From: Acidilobaceae archaeon
Lineage (GTDB): Archaea > Thermoproteota > Thermoprotei_A > Sulfolobales > Acidilobaceae
Direction: 5' to 3'
Length of the DNA: 64,000 nucleotides
Assembly: GCA_025058835.1 (NCBI GenBank)
Contig: JANXEI010000002.1
Span: 1 to 64,000 of the forward strand
In this document: positions 1 to 8,252 of the stretch, piece by piece
Position numbering within the stretch: the stretch's first letter is position 1
How the letters are laid out: every line of letters begins with the position of its first letter
Notes under the pieces: model-generated
Seen by the model: only the letters and a program-made list of their open reading frames with translations
The model's database searches: none
Told to the model about the DNA's origin: nothing
Position numbers and translations under genes: made by a program

Positions 1-190
1 ACTCTACTTACATCGTTAGAGCTTGAACATTGCGCGTAATTTTTGCAAGCCTGCAGCCCATGGCCATGGCTGATGGATCTGGGCTAGATCTCGAGCCGAT
101 GGACTTTCCCTGCAAAAGCCGGGAAAAGAATATTTATGGCAATAAACATAACAGCCCCGGCTCCATCAGCCCATATGAGAGCACTGAAGC

Positions 191-203
191 GAAAAGCTTA
201 AAT
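191..203 (+). promoter_or_regulatory. TATA-like promoter of the TatD-family gene
   Basis: The stretch aaaagcttaaatg has the purine-then-TTTAAA look of an archaeal BRE/TATA element. Its centre lies about 32 bases upstream of the ATG at 229, which fits a leaderless transcript and helps choose 229 over the earlier in-frame ATG at 202. Bases 1-190 show no gene I can support. Confidence 0.45.
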
Positions 204-228
204 GTATCCCGGAGTTTTCAGGGAAGGG

Positions 229-960
229 ATGATATACGATATCCACAGCCACGCATATGAGTACAGCAGGGAGCAGCTAGAGTCCTTCCTCCGCGATCTC
301 AGGCTAGTGGCCGTTTCCGTGGACCTCGAGTCGGCGCTGAAGGTGCTAGAGCTGGAGAGGGCCTTCCCTGGCAGGGTCATAGCCTGCCTGGGCCTCCACC
401 CCTGGAAGATAGGGAGGGAGCCCCTCCACGTCACCAGGACCATTGCCTGGCTGGCGGAGAGGGCTGGCGTGAGGTGCATAGGGGAGGTGGGGCTGGACAG
501 GAGGTTCCTGGACCAGCACACCTGGGCCCTCCAGCTGAGGGTCTTCAGGGAGTTCATAGCCCTGGCGAGGGAGCTGGGCGCCTTCCTCAACGTCCACGCC
601 CCAGATGCTTGGGGGAAGGCGCTGGGGGTGCTGGCAGAGGAGGGGGCTGAGAGGGCCGTCTTCCACTGGTACACCGGGCCAGTAGAGCTAGCAGAGGTGA
701 TAGCCTCGAGGGGGTACTACATATCCATAAACCCTGCGCTGCGGGTGCAGGAGAAGCACGCAAGGGTGGCGAGGGAGGTCCCGCTCAGCTACCTCGTCTT
801 CGAGAGCGACGGGCCTTACGAGTACAGAGGCCTGAGCCTCTCCCCCTCCATGGTGAGGAGCACCATGGAGCTGGTGGCAAAGGAGAAGGGGGTGGCGCTC
901 GAGGAGGTGATGAGGGTTAGCAGGGAGAACAGCGAGAGGCTCATAGGCTCCGTAGCCTAA
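229..960 (+). CDS. TatD-family metal-dependent hydrolase
   Basis: A 243-residue TIM-barrel metallohydrolase of the TatD DNase family. The metal-binding signatures are visible in order: HSH at residues 6-8, GEVGLD with Glu86, His123 in NVHAPD, His146 in FHWYTG, and Asp194 in FESDGPY. Family members are 3'-5' nucleases or broader phosphoesterases; the substrate cannot be told here. I chose the ATG at 229 because the conserved protein starts there, gggaaggg lies just upstream and a TATA-like element sits about 32 bases before it. An in-frame ATG at 202 would add nine unconserved residues. The 3' end overlaps the convergent riboflavin kinase gene by 20 bases. Confidence 0.85.
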   Translation: MIYDIHSHAYEYSREQLESFLRDLRLVAVSVDLESALKVLELERAFPGRVIACLGLHPWKIGREPLHVTRTIAWLAERAGVRCIGEVGLDRRFLDQHTWALQLRVFREFIALARELGAFLNVHAPDAWGKALGVLAEEGAERAVFHWYTGPVELAEVIASRGYYISINPALRVQEKHARVAREVPLSYLVFESDGPYEYRGLSLSPSMVRSTMELVAKEKGVALEEVMRVSRENSERLIGSVA

Positions 961-1339
961 AGGCAAGGGGGCTGCCGTCCTCTAGCCCTAGGGCGCTCCT
1001 CAGGTGCTCGGGGGAGAGGAGCTCTGCCACGTCGTTCCTGTAGACCGTTATCTCAGGCCTCACGAGGAAGGCCTGGAGGTCCGGAGCCCTCACGAGCTCC
1101 ACGCCGTAGACCAGCACCCCTCCCAGCCTCGCCCCAGGGATCTCGGGCGGGGGGACGCGGAGGGGCTTGAAGAGCTGGAGGCAGCGGGAGAACTCCTCGG
1201 GCTCCTCCAGCTTCAAGTTGAGGGTGCCGGGGTAAGGGCTTATGCCGAGCAGCTCCCTGAACAGCTTGGAGTAGATGCTAACGTAGAAGCCCCCCTCCCC
1301 GAGGCCGCTGAAGACCCTCCCAACGAAATGGCACTCCAT
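941..1339 (-). CDS. ribK: CTP-dependent riboflavin kinase (DUF120 type)
   Basis: A 132-residue archaeal riboflavin kinase that phosphorylates riboflavin to FMN using CTP rather than ATP. Hallmarks are the glycine-rich GLGEGGFYVS segment at residues 12-21, the PGTLNL motif at 37-42 that precedes the nucleotide pocket, and the late ITVYRNDVAELLSP segment. The length matches the stand-alone kinase domain; some archaeal homologues carry an extra N-terminal winged helix, which is absent here. It is transcribed alone and is convergent with the TatD-family gene. A TATA-like element is not obvious, but the start at the only early ATG fits the family. Confidence 0.9.
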   Translation of the reverse strand: MECHFVGRVFSGLGEGGFYVSIYSKLFRELLGISPYPGTLNLKLEEPEEFSRCLQLFKPLRVPPPEIPGARLGGVLVYGVELVRAPDLQAFLVRPEITVYRNDVAELLSPEHLRSALGLEDGSPLAFRLRSL

Positions 1340-1388
1340 TTTAGCCCGCGCTAGAAGAGCTCAGGAGGAGTAATATGGGCGGGGGAGC

Positions 1389-2459
1389 ATGAGGCTGGGC
1401 CTCATAGTAAACCCCATAGCGGGCATAGGGGGGAGGCGGGGCCTCAAGGGGAGCGACGGGGCTGCAGGGCTGAGGGCGCTGATGGAAGGGGCTCCCCTCG
1501 TCTCGCCCGAGAGGGCCAAGGCCTTCCTCAGGGCGCTGCCGGCTGGGCTGAGGCTGCTGGTCCCTCCGGGCAAGATGGGGGCTGAGTGGGCAGAGGGGGC
1601 AGAGGTGGAGCCCTGCGTGCCAGACATTTGGCCCACCGCTGCGGTAGATACGATGAGGTGCGCCAGGAGGATGGCAGAGAAGGTGGACCTCCTCGTCTTC
1701 GTGGGAGGGGACGGGACTGCGAGGGATCTCGTGAGGGCCATAGGCACTTCCCAGCCCGTCCTGGGGGTCCCTGCTGGAGTGAAGTGCTACAGCGCAGTCT
1801 TTGCCGAGAGCCCCAGGGCTGCCGCTTCCATTGCCTGGAGGTTCCTCAAGGAGGGGGGGAGCACGGCAGAGAGGGAGGTGCTGGACGTAGACGAGGACGA
1901 GTACAGGGCGGGGAGGCTCAAGGTCAGGCTCTACGGCTACCTGAGGGTGCCTGCCCTGGAGGGGCTGGTGGAGGGGAAGTCCTTCTCGGAGGAGGAGAAC
2001 CTAGAGGCAGTTGCAAAGCAGGCAGCAGAGGCGCTGGAGAGCGGCGTTCTCTACATCCTGGGGCCCGGGAGGACCGTGGAGGCCGTTGCGAGGGAGATCG
2101 GGGTGGAGAAAACGCCCCTCGGCGTGGACGCGGTGCTGGACGGGAAGCTGGTAGGGAAGGACCTGGACGAGAGGGCGCTGCTGGAGCTGGTGGAGAGGCA
2201 CCCCCTCGTCAAGATAGTGGTCTCCCCCCTCGGGGGCCAGGGCTTCCTCTTCGGGAGGGGGAACCAGCAGATAAGCCCGGAGGTGCTGAGGAGGGTGGGG
2301 CTGGAGAACGTGATAGTGGTTGCCAGCAGCGCCAAGCTGAGGGCGCTCAAGTCCCTCAAGGTGGACACGGGCGACGAGAGGCTGGACGAGGAGTGGAGGG
2401 GGAGATACGTGAGGGTCATCGTCGGCTATGGGAGGGAGAAGGTGATGAGGATAGAGTAG
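1389..2459 (+). CDS. ATP-NAD kinase family protein
   Basis: A 356-residue protein of the archaeal COG3199-like branch of NAD kinases. Residues 8-12 (NPIAG) begin the diacylglycerol/NAD-kinase fold and GGDGTARD at 106-113 is the signature nucleotide-binding loop. It is longer than NadK (about 270-300 residues) because of a C-terminal domain rich in Arg and Glu. The family includes proteins annotated as acetoin-catabolism protein X and putative NAD kinases, so the exact substrate is uncertain. The ATG follows a gggggag ribosome site. It ends one base before the next, convergent, gene. Confidence 0.8.
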   Translation: MRLGLIVNPIAGIGGRRGLKGSDGAAGLRALMEGAPLVSPERAKAFLRALPAGLRLLVPPGKMGAEWAEGAEVEPCVPDIWPTAAVDTMRCARRMAEKVDLLVFVGGDGTARDLVRAIGTSQPVLGVPAGVKCYSAVFAESPRAAASIAWRFLKEGGSTAEREVLDVDEDEYRAGRLKVRLYGYLRVPALEGLVEGKSFSEEENLEAVAKQAAEALESGVLYILGPGRTVEAVAREIGVEKTPLGVDAVLDGKLVGKDLDERALLELVERHPLVKIVVSPLGGQGFLFGRGNQQISPEVLRRVGLENVIVVASSAKLRALKSLKVDTGDERLDEEWRGRYVRVIVGYGREKVMRIE

Positions 2460-2759
2460 CTAGACCCTCAGCCTGCCCTTCCTCATGACGTACTCCCTCA
2501 AGGGCTTTGCCAGGTTGTAGCACCCCTCCCCCTCCTCCAGGAGGCCAAGGCTCAGCAGCTTCCTTATTGCCTGGGCGGGCTGAGGTATCTCCCTCTTGAG
2601 CTCCCTCAGCGCCCTCAGCTCCCCCACCGAGATGTTCTGGAGGAAGAAGTTGAGGGCCGCCCTCTCCTCGCTGCTCAGCTCTTTAGCCCTCTCCAAGAGC
2701 TTTGAGGCCTCGGCGAGCTCCTCCACTAGGCCCCCCAGCTGAGGGAGGAGGTGACCCAT
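2460..2759 (-). CDS. small putative winged-helix protein
   Basis: A 99-residue protein I do not recognise. Residues about 45-98 look like a winged helix: a short helix (VGELRALRELKR), a turn, a second helix (QPAQAIRKLLSLG), then a beta wing with basic residues at the end. It may be a small transcription or RNA-binding factor, but no family is assigned. The ATG at 2759 overlaps the divergent trm5 start by nine bases. A GTG at 2726, about 33 bases downstream of the minus-strand TATA-like sequence at 2758-2766, would give an 88-residue leaderless product and is an alternative start. Confidence 0.6.
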   Translation of the reverse strand: MGHLLPQLGGLVEELAEASKLLERAKELSSEERAALNFFLQNISVGELRALRELKREIPQPAQAIRKLLSLGLLEEGEGCYNLAKPLREYVMRKGRLRV

Positions 2760-3575
2760 ATAAGCCTGAGGGAGCTGCTGAGGGAGCTGCTAGGGCCTGG
2801 GGCGTGGAGCAGGGTAGAGATAGTGGGGGACATAGCCATAATAAAGAAGCCCTTCGGCGCCCCGGCTGGGGAGGGGTACAGGAGGGCTGCGGAGGAGATA
2901 CTCAGGAGGGTCCCCCACGTCAAGTCCGTGTGGCTAGCAGTTACTCCCGTTGAGGGGGCTCACAAGGTTAGGCAGTACGAGCACCTGGCAGGGGAGAGGA
3001 GGAGCGAGACCGTCTACAGGGAGCACGGCTGCTCCTTCAGGCTCGACATAACCAAGGCCTTCATCTCCCCCCGCTTGAGCTACGAGCACCTGAGGCTTGC
3101 AAAGCTAGTCAGGGAGGGGGAGGTGGTGGTCAACATGTTCGCTGGGGTGGGGATATCGTCCATAGTAATAGCAAAGAAGGCCAAGCCCAGGCTTGTGCAC
3201 AGCATTGACATCAACGAGGAGGCATACCGCTACATGGTGGAGAACATAAGGCTCAACAGGGTGGAGGGCAGGGTGATCCCCCACCTGGGAGATGCGGCAG
3301 CTGTGGTGAGGGAGAGGCTCGTGGGGGTGGCAGAGAGGGTCCTCATGCCCCTCCCGGCCCTAGCGCTAGAGTACTTGCCATATGCGCTCCTAGCCCTGAA
3401 GGGGAGGGGCTTCCTCCACGTCTTCTTGCACGTGAGGAGCAGGGAGGAGGCTGAGAGGCTCGTGAGGGAGAGGCTGGAGAGGGAGGGGAGGAGCGGGAGG
3501 ATCTTGGGGAGCAGAGAGGTGAGGAGCGTGGGGCCAAGGCTGGAGCAGGTGGTGGTAGACGTTGAGGTTGAGTGA
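2751..3575 (+). CDS. trm5: tRNA (guanine37-N1)-methyltransferase Trm5
   Basis: A 274-residue class I SAM methyltransferase of the Trm5/TYW2 family, which makes m1G37 next to the anticodon of tRNAs. Features in order are an N-terminal region with RLDITKAFISPRL near residues 97-109, the SAM-binding NMFAGVG loop at 128-134, the acidic IDINEEAY segment ending motif II near 152-159, and a LPALALEYLP segment near 201-210 in place of the usual NLP catalytic loop. The GTG start follows an AG-rich ribosome site. The stop overlaps the start of the wybutosine gene taw3, so the two act in the same tRNA-Phe modification pathway. Confidence 0.85.
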   Translation: MTHISLRELLRELLGPGAWSRVEIVGDIAIIKKPFGAPAGEGYRRAAEEILRRVPHVKSVWLAVTPVEGAHKVRQYEHLAGERRSETVYREHGCSFRLDITKAFISPRLSYEHLRLAKLVREGEVVVNMFAGVGISSIVIAKKAKPRLVHSIDINEEAYRYMVENIRLNRVEGRVIPHLGDAAAVVRERLVGVAERVLMPLPALALEYLPYALLALKGRGFLHVFLHVRSREEAERLVRERLEREGRSGRILGSREVRSVGPRLEQVVVDVEVE

Positions 3576-4134
3576 GTGGGAGGAGTACAAGGGGCGCCTC
3601 CTGGTCCAGCTGAGGGAGGAGAGGCTCATAGGCTACCTGGACCCGGGCGCGGAGAGATACCTGGAGCTGCTCAACTCGCCGAGGCTGGTCGTCACGACTA
3701 GCAGCTGCATAGGGAGGATAACAGTAGTGGAGGGGGAGTGGCACTGGCTGCGGGAGGGGGCGAGGATAGTGTTCAAGACCCACGACCCCGTGAGCCCGGA
3801 AGAGCTGGAGAGGGTGGCCAGGAGGTTCAGGGGCAGGCTCTGGGTAAAGCTCACGGGCCCCATATTTCACCTCAGAACTCCCAGCCTGAGGTGCGCCTCA
3901 AAGCTCCTCTCCCACGCCAGGAGCTCTGGCTTCAAGCACAGCGGCGTCATATCCCTCAGCCCCCGGGGCCATACTGTGGAGCTCATGAGCGGCGTCCAGC
4001 TAGCCCTCCCCCTGCTGGACAGGGAGCTGGGGGAGCTCGCAGGGATCTTGAACGGGGCGCTGGAGGAGGGGAGGAGGAGGCTGGACGAGCTCGCCTCTAG
4101 GATCTCTCGCGACCCCGGCGCCTGCGAGCCTTGA
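3562..4134 (+). CDS. taw3: wybutosine-synthesis methyltransferase Taw3/TYW3
   Basis: A 190-residue TYW3-family protein that N4-methylates the tricyclic wyosine intermediate at tRNA-Phe position 37. The diagnostic TSSCIGRI segment at residues 46-53 and the later GVISLSPRGHTVELM segment are present. Translation starts at TTG 3562, inside the last codons of trm5, an overlap that implies cotranscription and coupling. The adjacent m1G37 enzyme supplies the substrate for the wyosine branch. The 3' end overlaps the convergent primase gene by 38 bases. Other wyosine genes (Taw1, Taw2) are not in this window. Confidence 0.88.
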   Translation: MRLSEWEEYKGRLLVQLREERLIGYLDPGAERYLELLNSPRLVVTTSSCIGRITVVEGEWHWLREGARIVFKTHDPVSPEELERVARRFRGRLWVKLTGPIFHLRTPSLRCASKLLSHARSSGFKHSGVISLSPRGHTVELMSGVQLALPLLDRELGELAGILNGALEEGRRRLDELASRISRDPGACEP

Positions 4135-5068
4135 GGTACTCCGAGACCAGGTTCTCCGTGCAGCTGCATATCCCCCTCCTCTTCAGCTCCTCGCAGGTGT
4201 AGGGGGCTGCGCTCACCTTCTCCAGCGCCCTCGCCACCAGCCTCTCCCTCCCCCTCGCAAGGCCCAGCTCCCTCAGCACCTCCTCGAGATACCCCCTCGG
4301 GGCTCCTATGGCCCTGAGGAAGGAGAGGAGCACGAAGACCTCGTCCCCGCTCAGGCTAGAGAGGCGGGCCTTGGCCATCAGGTCCAGGATGCACCTCGGG
4401 AAGAGCTCCTCCCTCACGCCACTCGCCCTCGCCTCTGCAGCGCTGGCCTTCCTGACGAGCTCTGAGAAGACGCGGCCCTCGGGCGCCTCTATCTCCCTCA
4501 GCCCCCTCAGGATGTACTTCGGTAGGGCCTCTGCTAGGAACAGCCTGAAGAGCTGGAGGTCCATGTAAACCCAGCCGCCTAGTAGGAAGGAGTTCGTAAG
4601 CCTCAGCGCGGCCTCCCTAGTCCCTGCTACGTAGGAGAGGTAGCTGGCTGCCCTCACTGCCACGTTCAGCCTCCTCCTGACTACCTTTCCCCCCTGCACC
4701 GTCCAGGGGATCTCTATGGCCTCTGCCTTCACCTCAATGCCCATGCTCCTCGCTAGGCCTATCAGCTCCTCCAGCTCTGCCCTCTCTATGTGCCTCCTAG
4801 CCTTCTCTACCTCTGCCTTTATCGCCCTCTCGAGAAGCCTCACGCTCCCCCCCTCCCTCAGCGCCATGAGGACGAGCCAGAAGGAGATGGCCTCCTCCTC
4901 CACGCTCCCCCTCTCCCTCCACTCCTCCCCCTTAGCTACTGCCTCAAGCCGCGCCTTGCAGAGCTCTGCCAGCTCCCCTGCCATCTCCTCCAGGGCTCCC
5001 GCCCTCTGGAGGAGCCCTGCGGCCAGCTCCCTCGGGTTGGCGAGGAAGGGGAACTTCCTCAGGCTCAC
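4097..5068 (-). CDS. priL: DNA primase large subunit PriL
   Basis: A 323-residue protein matching the archaeal/eukaryotic primase large subunit, which with PriS makes RNA primers for replication. The N-terminal half is helical; the C-terminal domain carries four cysteines in the PriL Fe-S arrangement: Cys226 in FPRC, Cys292 in YTC, Cys301 in GIC and Cys303. The spacing of the last pair (CSC) is tight. The start is a GTG after ggggagaag. It is convergent with taw3 and divergent from the PrpD-family gene, with no PriS gene nearby. Confidence 0.8.
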   Translation of the reverse strand: MSLRKFPFLANPRELAAGLLQRAGALEEMAGELAELCKARLEAVAKGEEWRERGSVEEEAISFWLVLMALREGGSVRLLERAIKAEVEKARRHIERAELEELIGLARSMGIEVKAEAIEIPWTVQGGKVVRRRLNVAVRAASYLSYVAGTREAALRLTNSFLLGGWVYMDLQLFRLFLAEALPKYILRGLREIEAPEGRVFSELVRKASAAEARASGVREELFPRCILDLMAKARLSSLSGDEVFVLLSFLRAIGAPRGYLEEVLRELGLARGRERLVARALEKVSAAPYTCEELKRRGICSCTENLVSEYLKARRRRGRERS

Positions 5069-5138
5069 CTTCTCCCCGTTTTTAGGTTCCCGCCAGAGCC
5101 CTTTAGCGGTGAAGGCTTTGAGGAGCCTTGCAAGGAAG

Positions 5139-6479
5139 ATGGCAGAGTGGTCCTCAGCCTTCAGCTACGGCCTCATGAGCAGCGAGGAGGCGGAGGAGTT
5201 CAAGAAGAGGCTGGTGGACACTGTGGCTGTAGCTGTTGGAGCCCTTGAGGAGGCGCCTGTGAAGATCGCGAGGAGCCTAGCGGAAGCTACGGCCTCGCCA
5301 GAGCTCTCCGCTACCCTTTGGGGGACGGGGAGGAGGGGGTTCGTAGAGCAGGTGGCCTTCGCTAACGCTTGTGCAGTAAGGTACCTCGACTTCAACGACA
5401 CATACCTTTCGAAGGAGGCCTTGCACCCGAGCGACATGATACCTGCCCTCGTTGCGGCGGCTGAGGCTGTAGACGCTGACGGCAGGAGGCTGATGGAGGG
5501 GATGGCTGTGGCATATGAGGTGGCGAGCAGGCTGGCAGATGCTTTCAGCGTGCGCAGCAGGGGCTTCGATCACGTTACGTACATAGCCATAGGGACCGCT
5601 GCGGGCGTCTCGAAGGTGCTCGGCCTCGAGGAAGATGCTACGGAGAACGCCATAAACATCGCTGCCACCATAGCTCCTGCGCTGAGGCAGACAAGGGCTG
5701 GGGAGATAAGCATGTGGAAGGCCTGTGCTGCCGCAAACGCGGCCAAGGACGGCCTGATCGCTGCACTCCTAGCCTCTAGAGGCATGACCGGGCCCTCGCC
5801 CGTTTTCGAGGGCAAGTTCGGCTTCTTCAACGTGATCTCCAAGGAGCCCTTTGACGTAGAGCTGGGGAGGCCCCTCAAGGTCATGGAGAACAGCATAAAG
5901 AACTGGCCAGTAGAGTACCACTCCATGAGCGCTGTTGAGGCCGCCATAAGGCTGAGGGAGAGGCTGGGGGCCCTCAGGGCAGAGGATGTGGAGAGCGTGG
6001 AGATAAAGACGTTCACCGTGAGCTACAAGATCATTGTGGAGGACCCGGAGAAGTGGGACCCGAAGACTAGGGAAACGGCAGACCACAGCCTCCCGTACAT
6101 AGTGGCTACCGCTCTGCTGGACGGCGACGTCTGGGTGGAGAGCTTCAGGCCAGAGAGGGTCCTGGCAGGGGACGTGAGATCTGTCATGAAGAGGACGAGG
6201 GTGGAGGTGGAGCCAGAGTTCGACAAGGTGTACCCGAGGGGGATACCCAACAGGATAACGGTGAGGCTGAAGGACGGCAGGACTGCTACGGAGGAGAGCA
6301 CCTACCCGCCGGGCCACTTCATGAACCCCCTGAGCAGGGAGGGAGTGGAGAGGAAGTTCTGGAGGCTGGCGAGGGGGAGGCTGAAGGAGGAGCTAGCCAG
6401 GGACTTCCTCTCGGGCGCATGGAACTTGGAGAAGGTGGACGACGTGGGGAGCCTCATGAGGAAAGTCAGGCTCCTCTAG
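5139..6479 (+). CDS. MmgE/PrpD family protein
   Basis: A 446-residue MmgE/PrpD-family protein, the fold of 2-methylcitrate dehydratase and related enzymes. Recognisable segments are RYLDFNDTYL near residues 80-90, HPSDMIPALVAAAEA near 95, the helical WKACAAANAAKDG segment near residue 200, and PVEYHSMSAVEA near 255. Many archaeal members have unknown substrates, so methylcitrate or a related hydroxy acid is only inferred. The open frame extends upstream to 4716 across the opposite-strand primase, but the ATG at 5139 fits family length; a GTG at 5110 is an alternative. Its stop overlaps the next convergent gene by four bases. Confidence 0.82.
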   Translation: MAEWSSAFSYGLMSSEEAEEFKKRLVDTVAVAVGALEEAPVKIARSLAEATASPELSATLWGTGRRGFVEQVAFANACAVRYLDFNDTYLSKEALHPSDMIPALVAAAEAVDADGRRLMEGMAVAYEVASRLADAFSVRSRGFDHVTYIAIGTAAGVSKVLGLEEDATENAINIAATIAPALRQTRAGEISMWKACAAANAAKDGLIAALLASRGMTGPSPVFEGKFGFFNVISKEPFDVELGRPLKVMENSIKNWPVEYHSMSAVEAAIRLRERLGALRAEDVESVEIKTFTVSYKIIVEDPEKWDPKTRETADHSLPYIVATALLDGDVWVESFRPERVLAGDVRSVMKRTRVEVEPEFDKVYPRGIPNRITVRLKDGRTATEESTYPPGHFMNPLSREGVERKFWRLARGRLKEELARDFLSGAWNLEKVDDVGSLMRKVRLL

Positions 6480-7750
6480 GCCCTCCTTTTCTTCGGCACC
6501 TCCCTTGTCTCCCTTGCCCTGGCAGCCACAAGGCCTCCTACTAGCCCTAGCACTAACCCTAGCGCCGCGAGCCCTATCGTTACGAGGTTCCTCCCCTCTA
6601 GCCTCTCCCTGAGGTTCCTGATCTCGTTGTCCTTGATCTTTATCTCATTGTCCCAATAACTCTTCAGCCCCTCTAGCTCCCGCGCCCTTGCGCTGAGCCT
6701 CTCCACCTCCCTCGAGAGGTTGTTCACCTGGCCCCTCAGCTCTGCAAAGGACTCAATGGGATCTCTGAGGGCGAGGACGGTGAGGTTGTTGAGGTAACCC
6801 CGGTTGGCAATCACGGCAGAGGAGTCGAGGCCTGCCATTGAGAACAGGACTGGGTTGTAGGGTAGGTAAGCTACGCGGAAGGAGAAGGTGAGGGACTGCT
6901 GCGGCGAAAGGGTCACCTCCTGCAGGGCTACGGTGAGGACTGCTGCGTTGCTCACCGTAACGTTTCCGAGCCTTAGCCCTCTGCTGAAGCTCACGAGGAG
7001 CGTCCGGGGCTCGAGGGGCTGGATGCCCACCAGCTGGTTCAGGGAGGCACTGTTCTTCGGATCGGCGTAGGATGCCATAGCAACTGACTCAGCGTTAACG
7101 AGCAGCCTGACCCCCTCTGTGCCGTTGAGCCGCTGTCCCCTGAACTTGTCGGTGCCCGTGTCAGTCACTACCCCGAACCACTTCGAGGGATCGCTTGTGT
7201 ACACTATGAGGTATATCTGGGGCCCTCTGAAAGGCCCCTTGAGGTTCACGGCCTCAGCAGAGGGGTTGACGAAGGTTATTGTGTACTCAAGCGTGGGGCT
7301 CCAGAGCCTTGCCCTAACGGTGACGCTTACCTCCAGGGGTCTAATGTCCCTCGCAGCCTCAGGTGAGGGGGACATTGTTACAACTATCAGCTCTGAGGTG
7401 TTAGCCACCACCTCAGCCCTCCAGGGCAGGTAGGTGATGGTGGGGAGCGCGACGGTGTGGCTCCTGTCGCCGAGCGTGAAGGTATACCTGCCCGTTACGT
7501 TGCTTGTGTACGCGTAGAGGACGAGGGAGGGGAGCGGGTAGGCCAGCTCCGTCATGTCGCGATCCCTGCCCCCCTCTACTGTTTTCCACGCCGTGATCCC
7601 GCCGCCCATGCTCTGCTTCAGGTTTACGCTTATGAGGGGGCTTATGATCGAGACGTTGTCGGCATCAACAAAGAGCCGCATGCTCAGGGACTCTGCGGGT
7701 AATGCAGTGATTACCAGCGCCAAGCTCAACAGGGCTAAACATCGCCTCAC
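6476..7750 (-). CDS. secreted protein with C-terminal coiled coil and membrane anchor
   Basis: A 424-residue protein of unknown function. Residues 1-23 form a signal peptide, residues about 25-335 are a beta-rich extracytoplasmic region with N-glycosylation-like NxT/S sites, residues about 336-392 form a charged heptad coiled coil, and residues about 393-413 form a transmembrane helix followed by a basic tail. This gives an outside domain held off the membrane by a short stalk, a topology common in crenarchaeal surface proteins. The start is a GTG with a TATA-like cttatagg about 27 bases upstream on the same strand, suggesting a leaderless message. Confidence 0.7.
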   Translation of the reverse strand: MRRCLALLSLALVITALPAESLSMRLFVDADNVSIISPLISVNLKQSMGGGITAWKTVEGGRDRDMTELAYPLPSLVLYAYTSNVTGRYTFTLGDRSHTVALPTITYLPWRAEVVANTSELIVVTMSPSPEAARDIRPLEVSVTVRARLWSPTLEYTITFVNPSAEAVNLKGPFRGPQIYLIVYTSDPSKWFGVVTDTGTDKFRGQRLNGTEGVRLLVNAESVAMASYADPKNSASLNQLVGIQPLEPRTLLVSFSRGLRLGNVTVSNAAVLTVALQEVTLSPQQSLTFSFRVAYLPYNPVLFSMAGLDSSAVIANRGYLNNLTVLALRDPIESFAELRGQVNNLSREVERLSARARELEGLKSYWDNEIKIKDNEIRNLRERLEGRNLVTIGLAALGLVLGLVGGLVAARARETREVPKKRRA

Positions 7751-7794
7751 CCTAATCGCCTTCTCGAGGCTCCTCGCTGGAGCCTATAAGAACT

Positions 7795-8196
7795 TCAAGG
7801 GAGCTTGTACTTGCGCAAGTGCTTTGCAATGCCCAGGCTCTCCACCACCTGCTCCACGAGGCTATGATATTCTGTGCTCCCCCTCCCAGGCCTCAGCTTC
7901 CTCCGCCTTAGGGAGGCCCTGTACACCTCCCTCCCCTCCCTGTCGTACAAGGCAATGAAGCCCTTGACCCTCCCCTTCAGCCCCCTGACCAGCCTCACCT
8001 GCACCCCTAGCTCTCCCTCCTTCAGGTCTACGAGGATCTCCTTTGCCTCCCCCTTCGCGTAAAGGGGCTTCAGGCCCCTCACCTGGCCCCCTGCCTCCCT
8101 CAGCTTCCCGTCCCTCCCCAGCACCAGCGCCAGCTTCCTCTCCACGTGCTTACCGCTCCTGCTCTGAGAGGCCTCCTGGACCAGCCTCACCGGCAC
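7795..8196 (-). CDS. conserved-looking small basic protein
   Basis: A 133-residue, Lys/Arg-rich protein with no family I recognise. It alternates short beta-like segments with charged turns, and the last 40 residues are predicted helical (EYHSLVEQVVESLG). The GTG start at 8196 follows ggggagagggg and lies about 25 bases downstream of a TATA-like element shared with the divergent flavoprotein gene. Strong codon bias like its neighbours and good start signals argue that it is a real gene. Confidence 0.6.
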   Translation of the reverse strand: MPVRLVQEASQSRSGKHVERKLALVLGRDGKLREAGGQVRGLKPLYAKGEAKEILVDLKEGELGVQVRLVRGLKGRVKGFIALYDREGREVYRASLRRRKLRPGRGSTEYHSLVEQVVESLGIAKHLRKYKLP

Positions 8197-8215
8197 CCCT
8201 CTCCCCTACCCAATC

Positions 8216-8227
8216 TGTTATTATAGC
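8216..8227. promoter_or_regulatory. bidirectional TATA-like element
   Basis: The sequence tgttattatagc is the only AT-rich box in the 56 bases between two divergent genes. It lies about 31 bases from the ATG at 8253 and about 26 bases from the GTG at 8196, so it may drive both. Confidence 0.45.
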
Positions 8228-8252
8228 TCTCATAACCCCTTATCTCTATAGG

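Noticed and set aside
30-260. A 76-codon frame at the left edge
   Set aside because: No family features, no good start signal, and it overlaps the TatD-family gene and its promoter.
1586-2488. A 300-codon frame overlapping the NAD-kinase-like gene
   Set aside because: Gly/Arg-rich shadow of the real frame without any recognisable motif.
4716-5138. N-terminal extension of the PrpD-family frame
   Set aside because: It is antisense to the primase gene, Ser/Leu-rich, and the family length begins at ATG 5139.
8043-8252. N-terminal extension of the geranylgeranyl-reductase-like frame
   Set aside because: Pro/Ser-rich shadow of the divergent small gene; promoter and Rossmann strand place the start at 8253.
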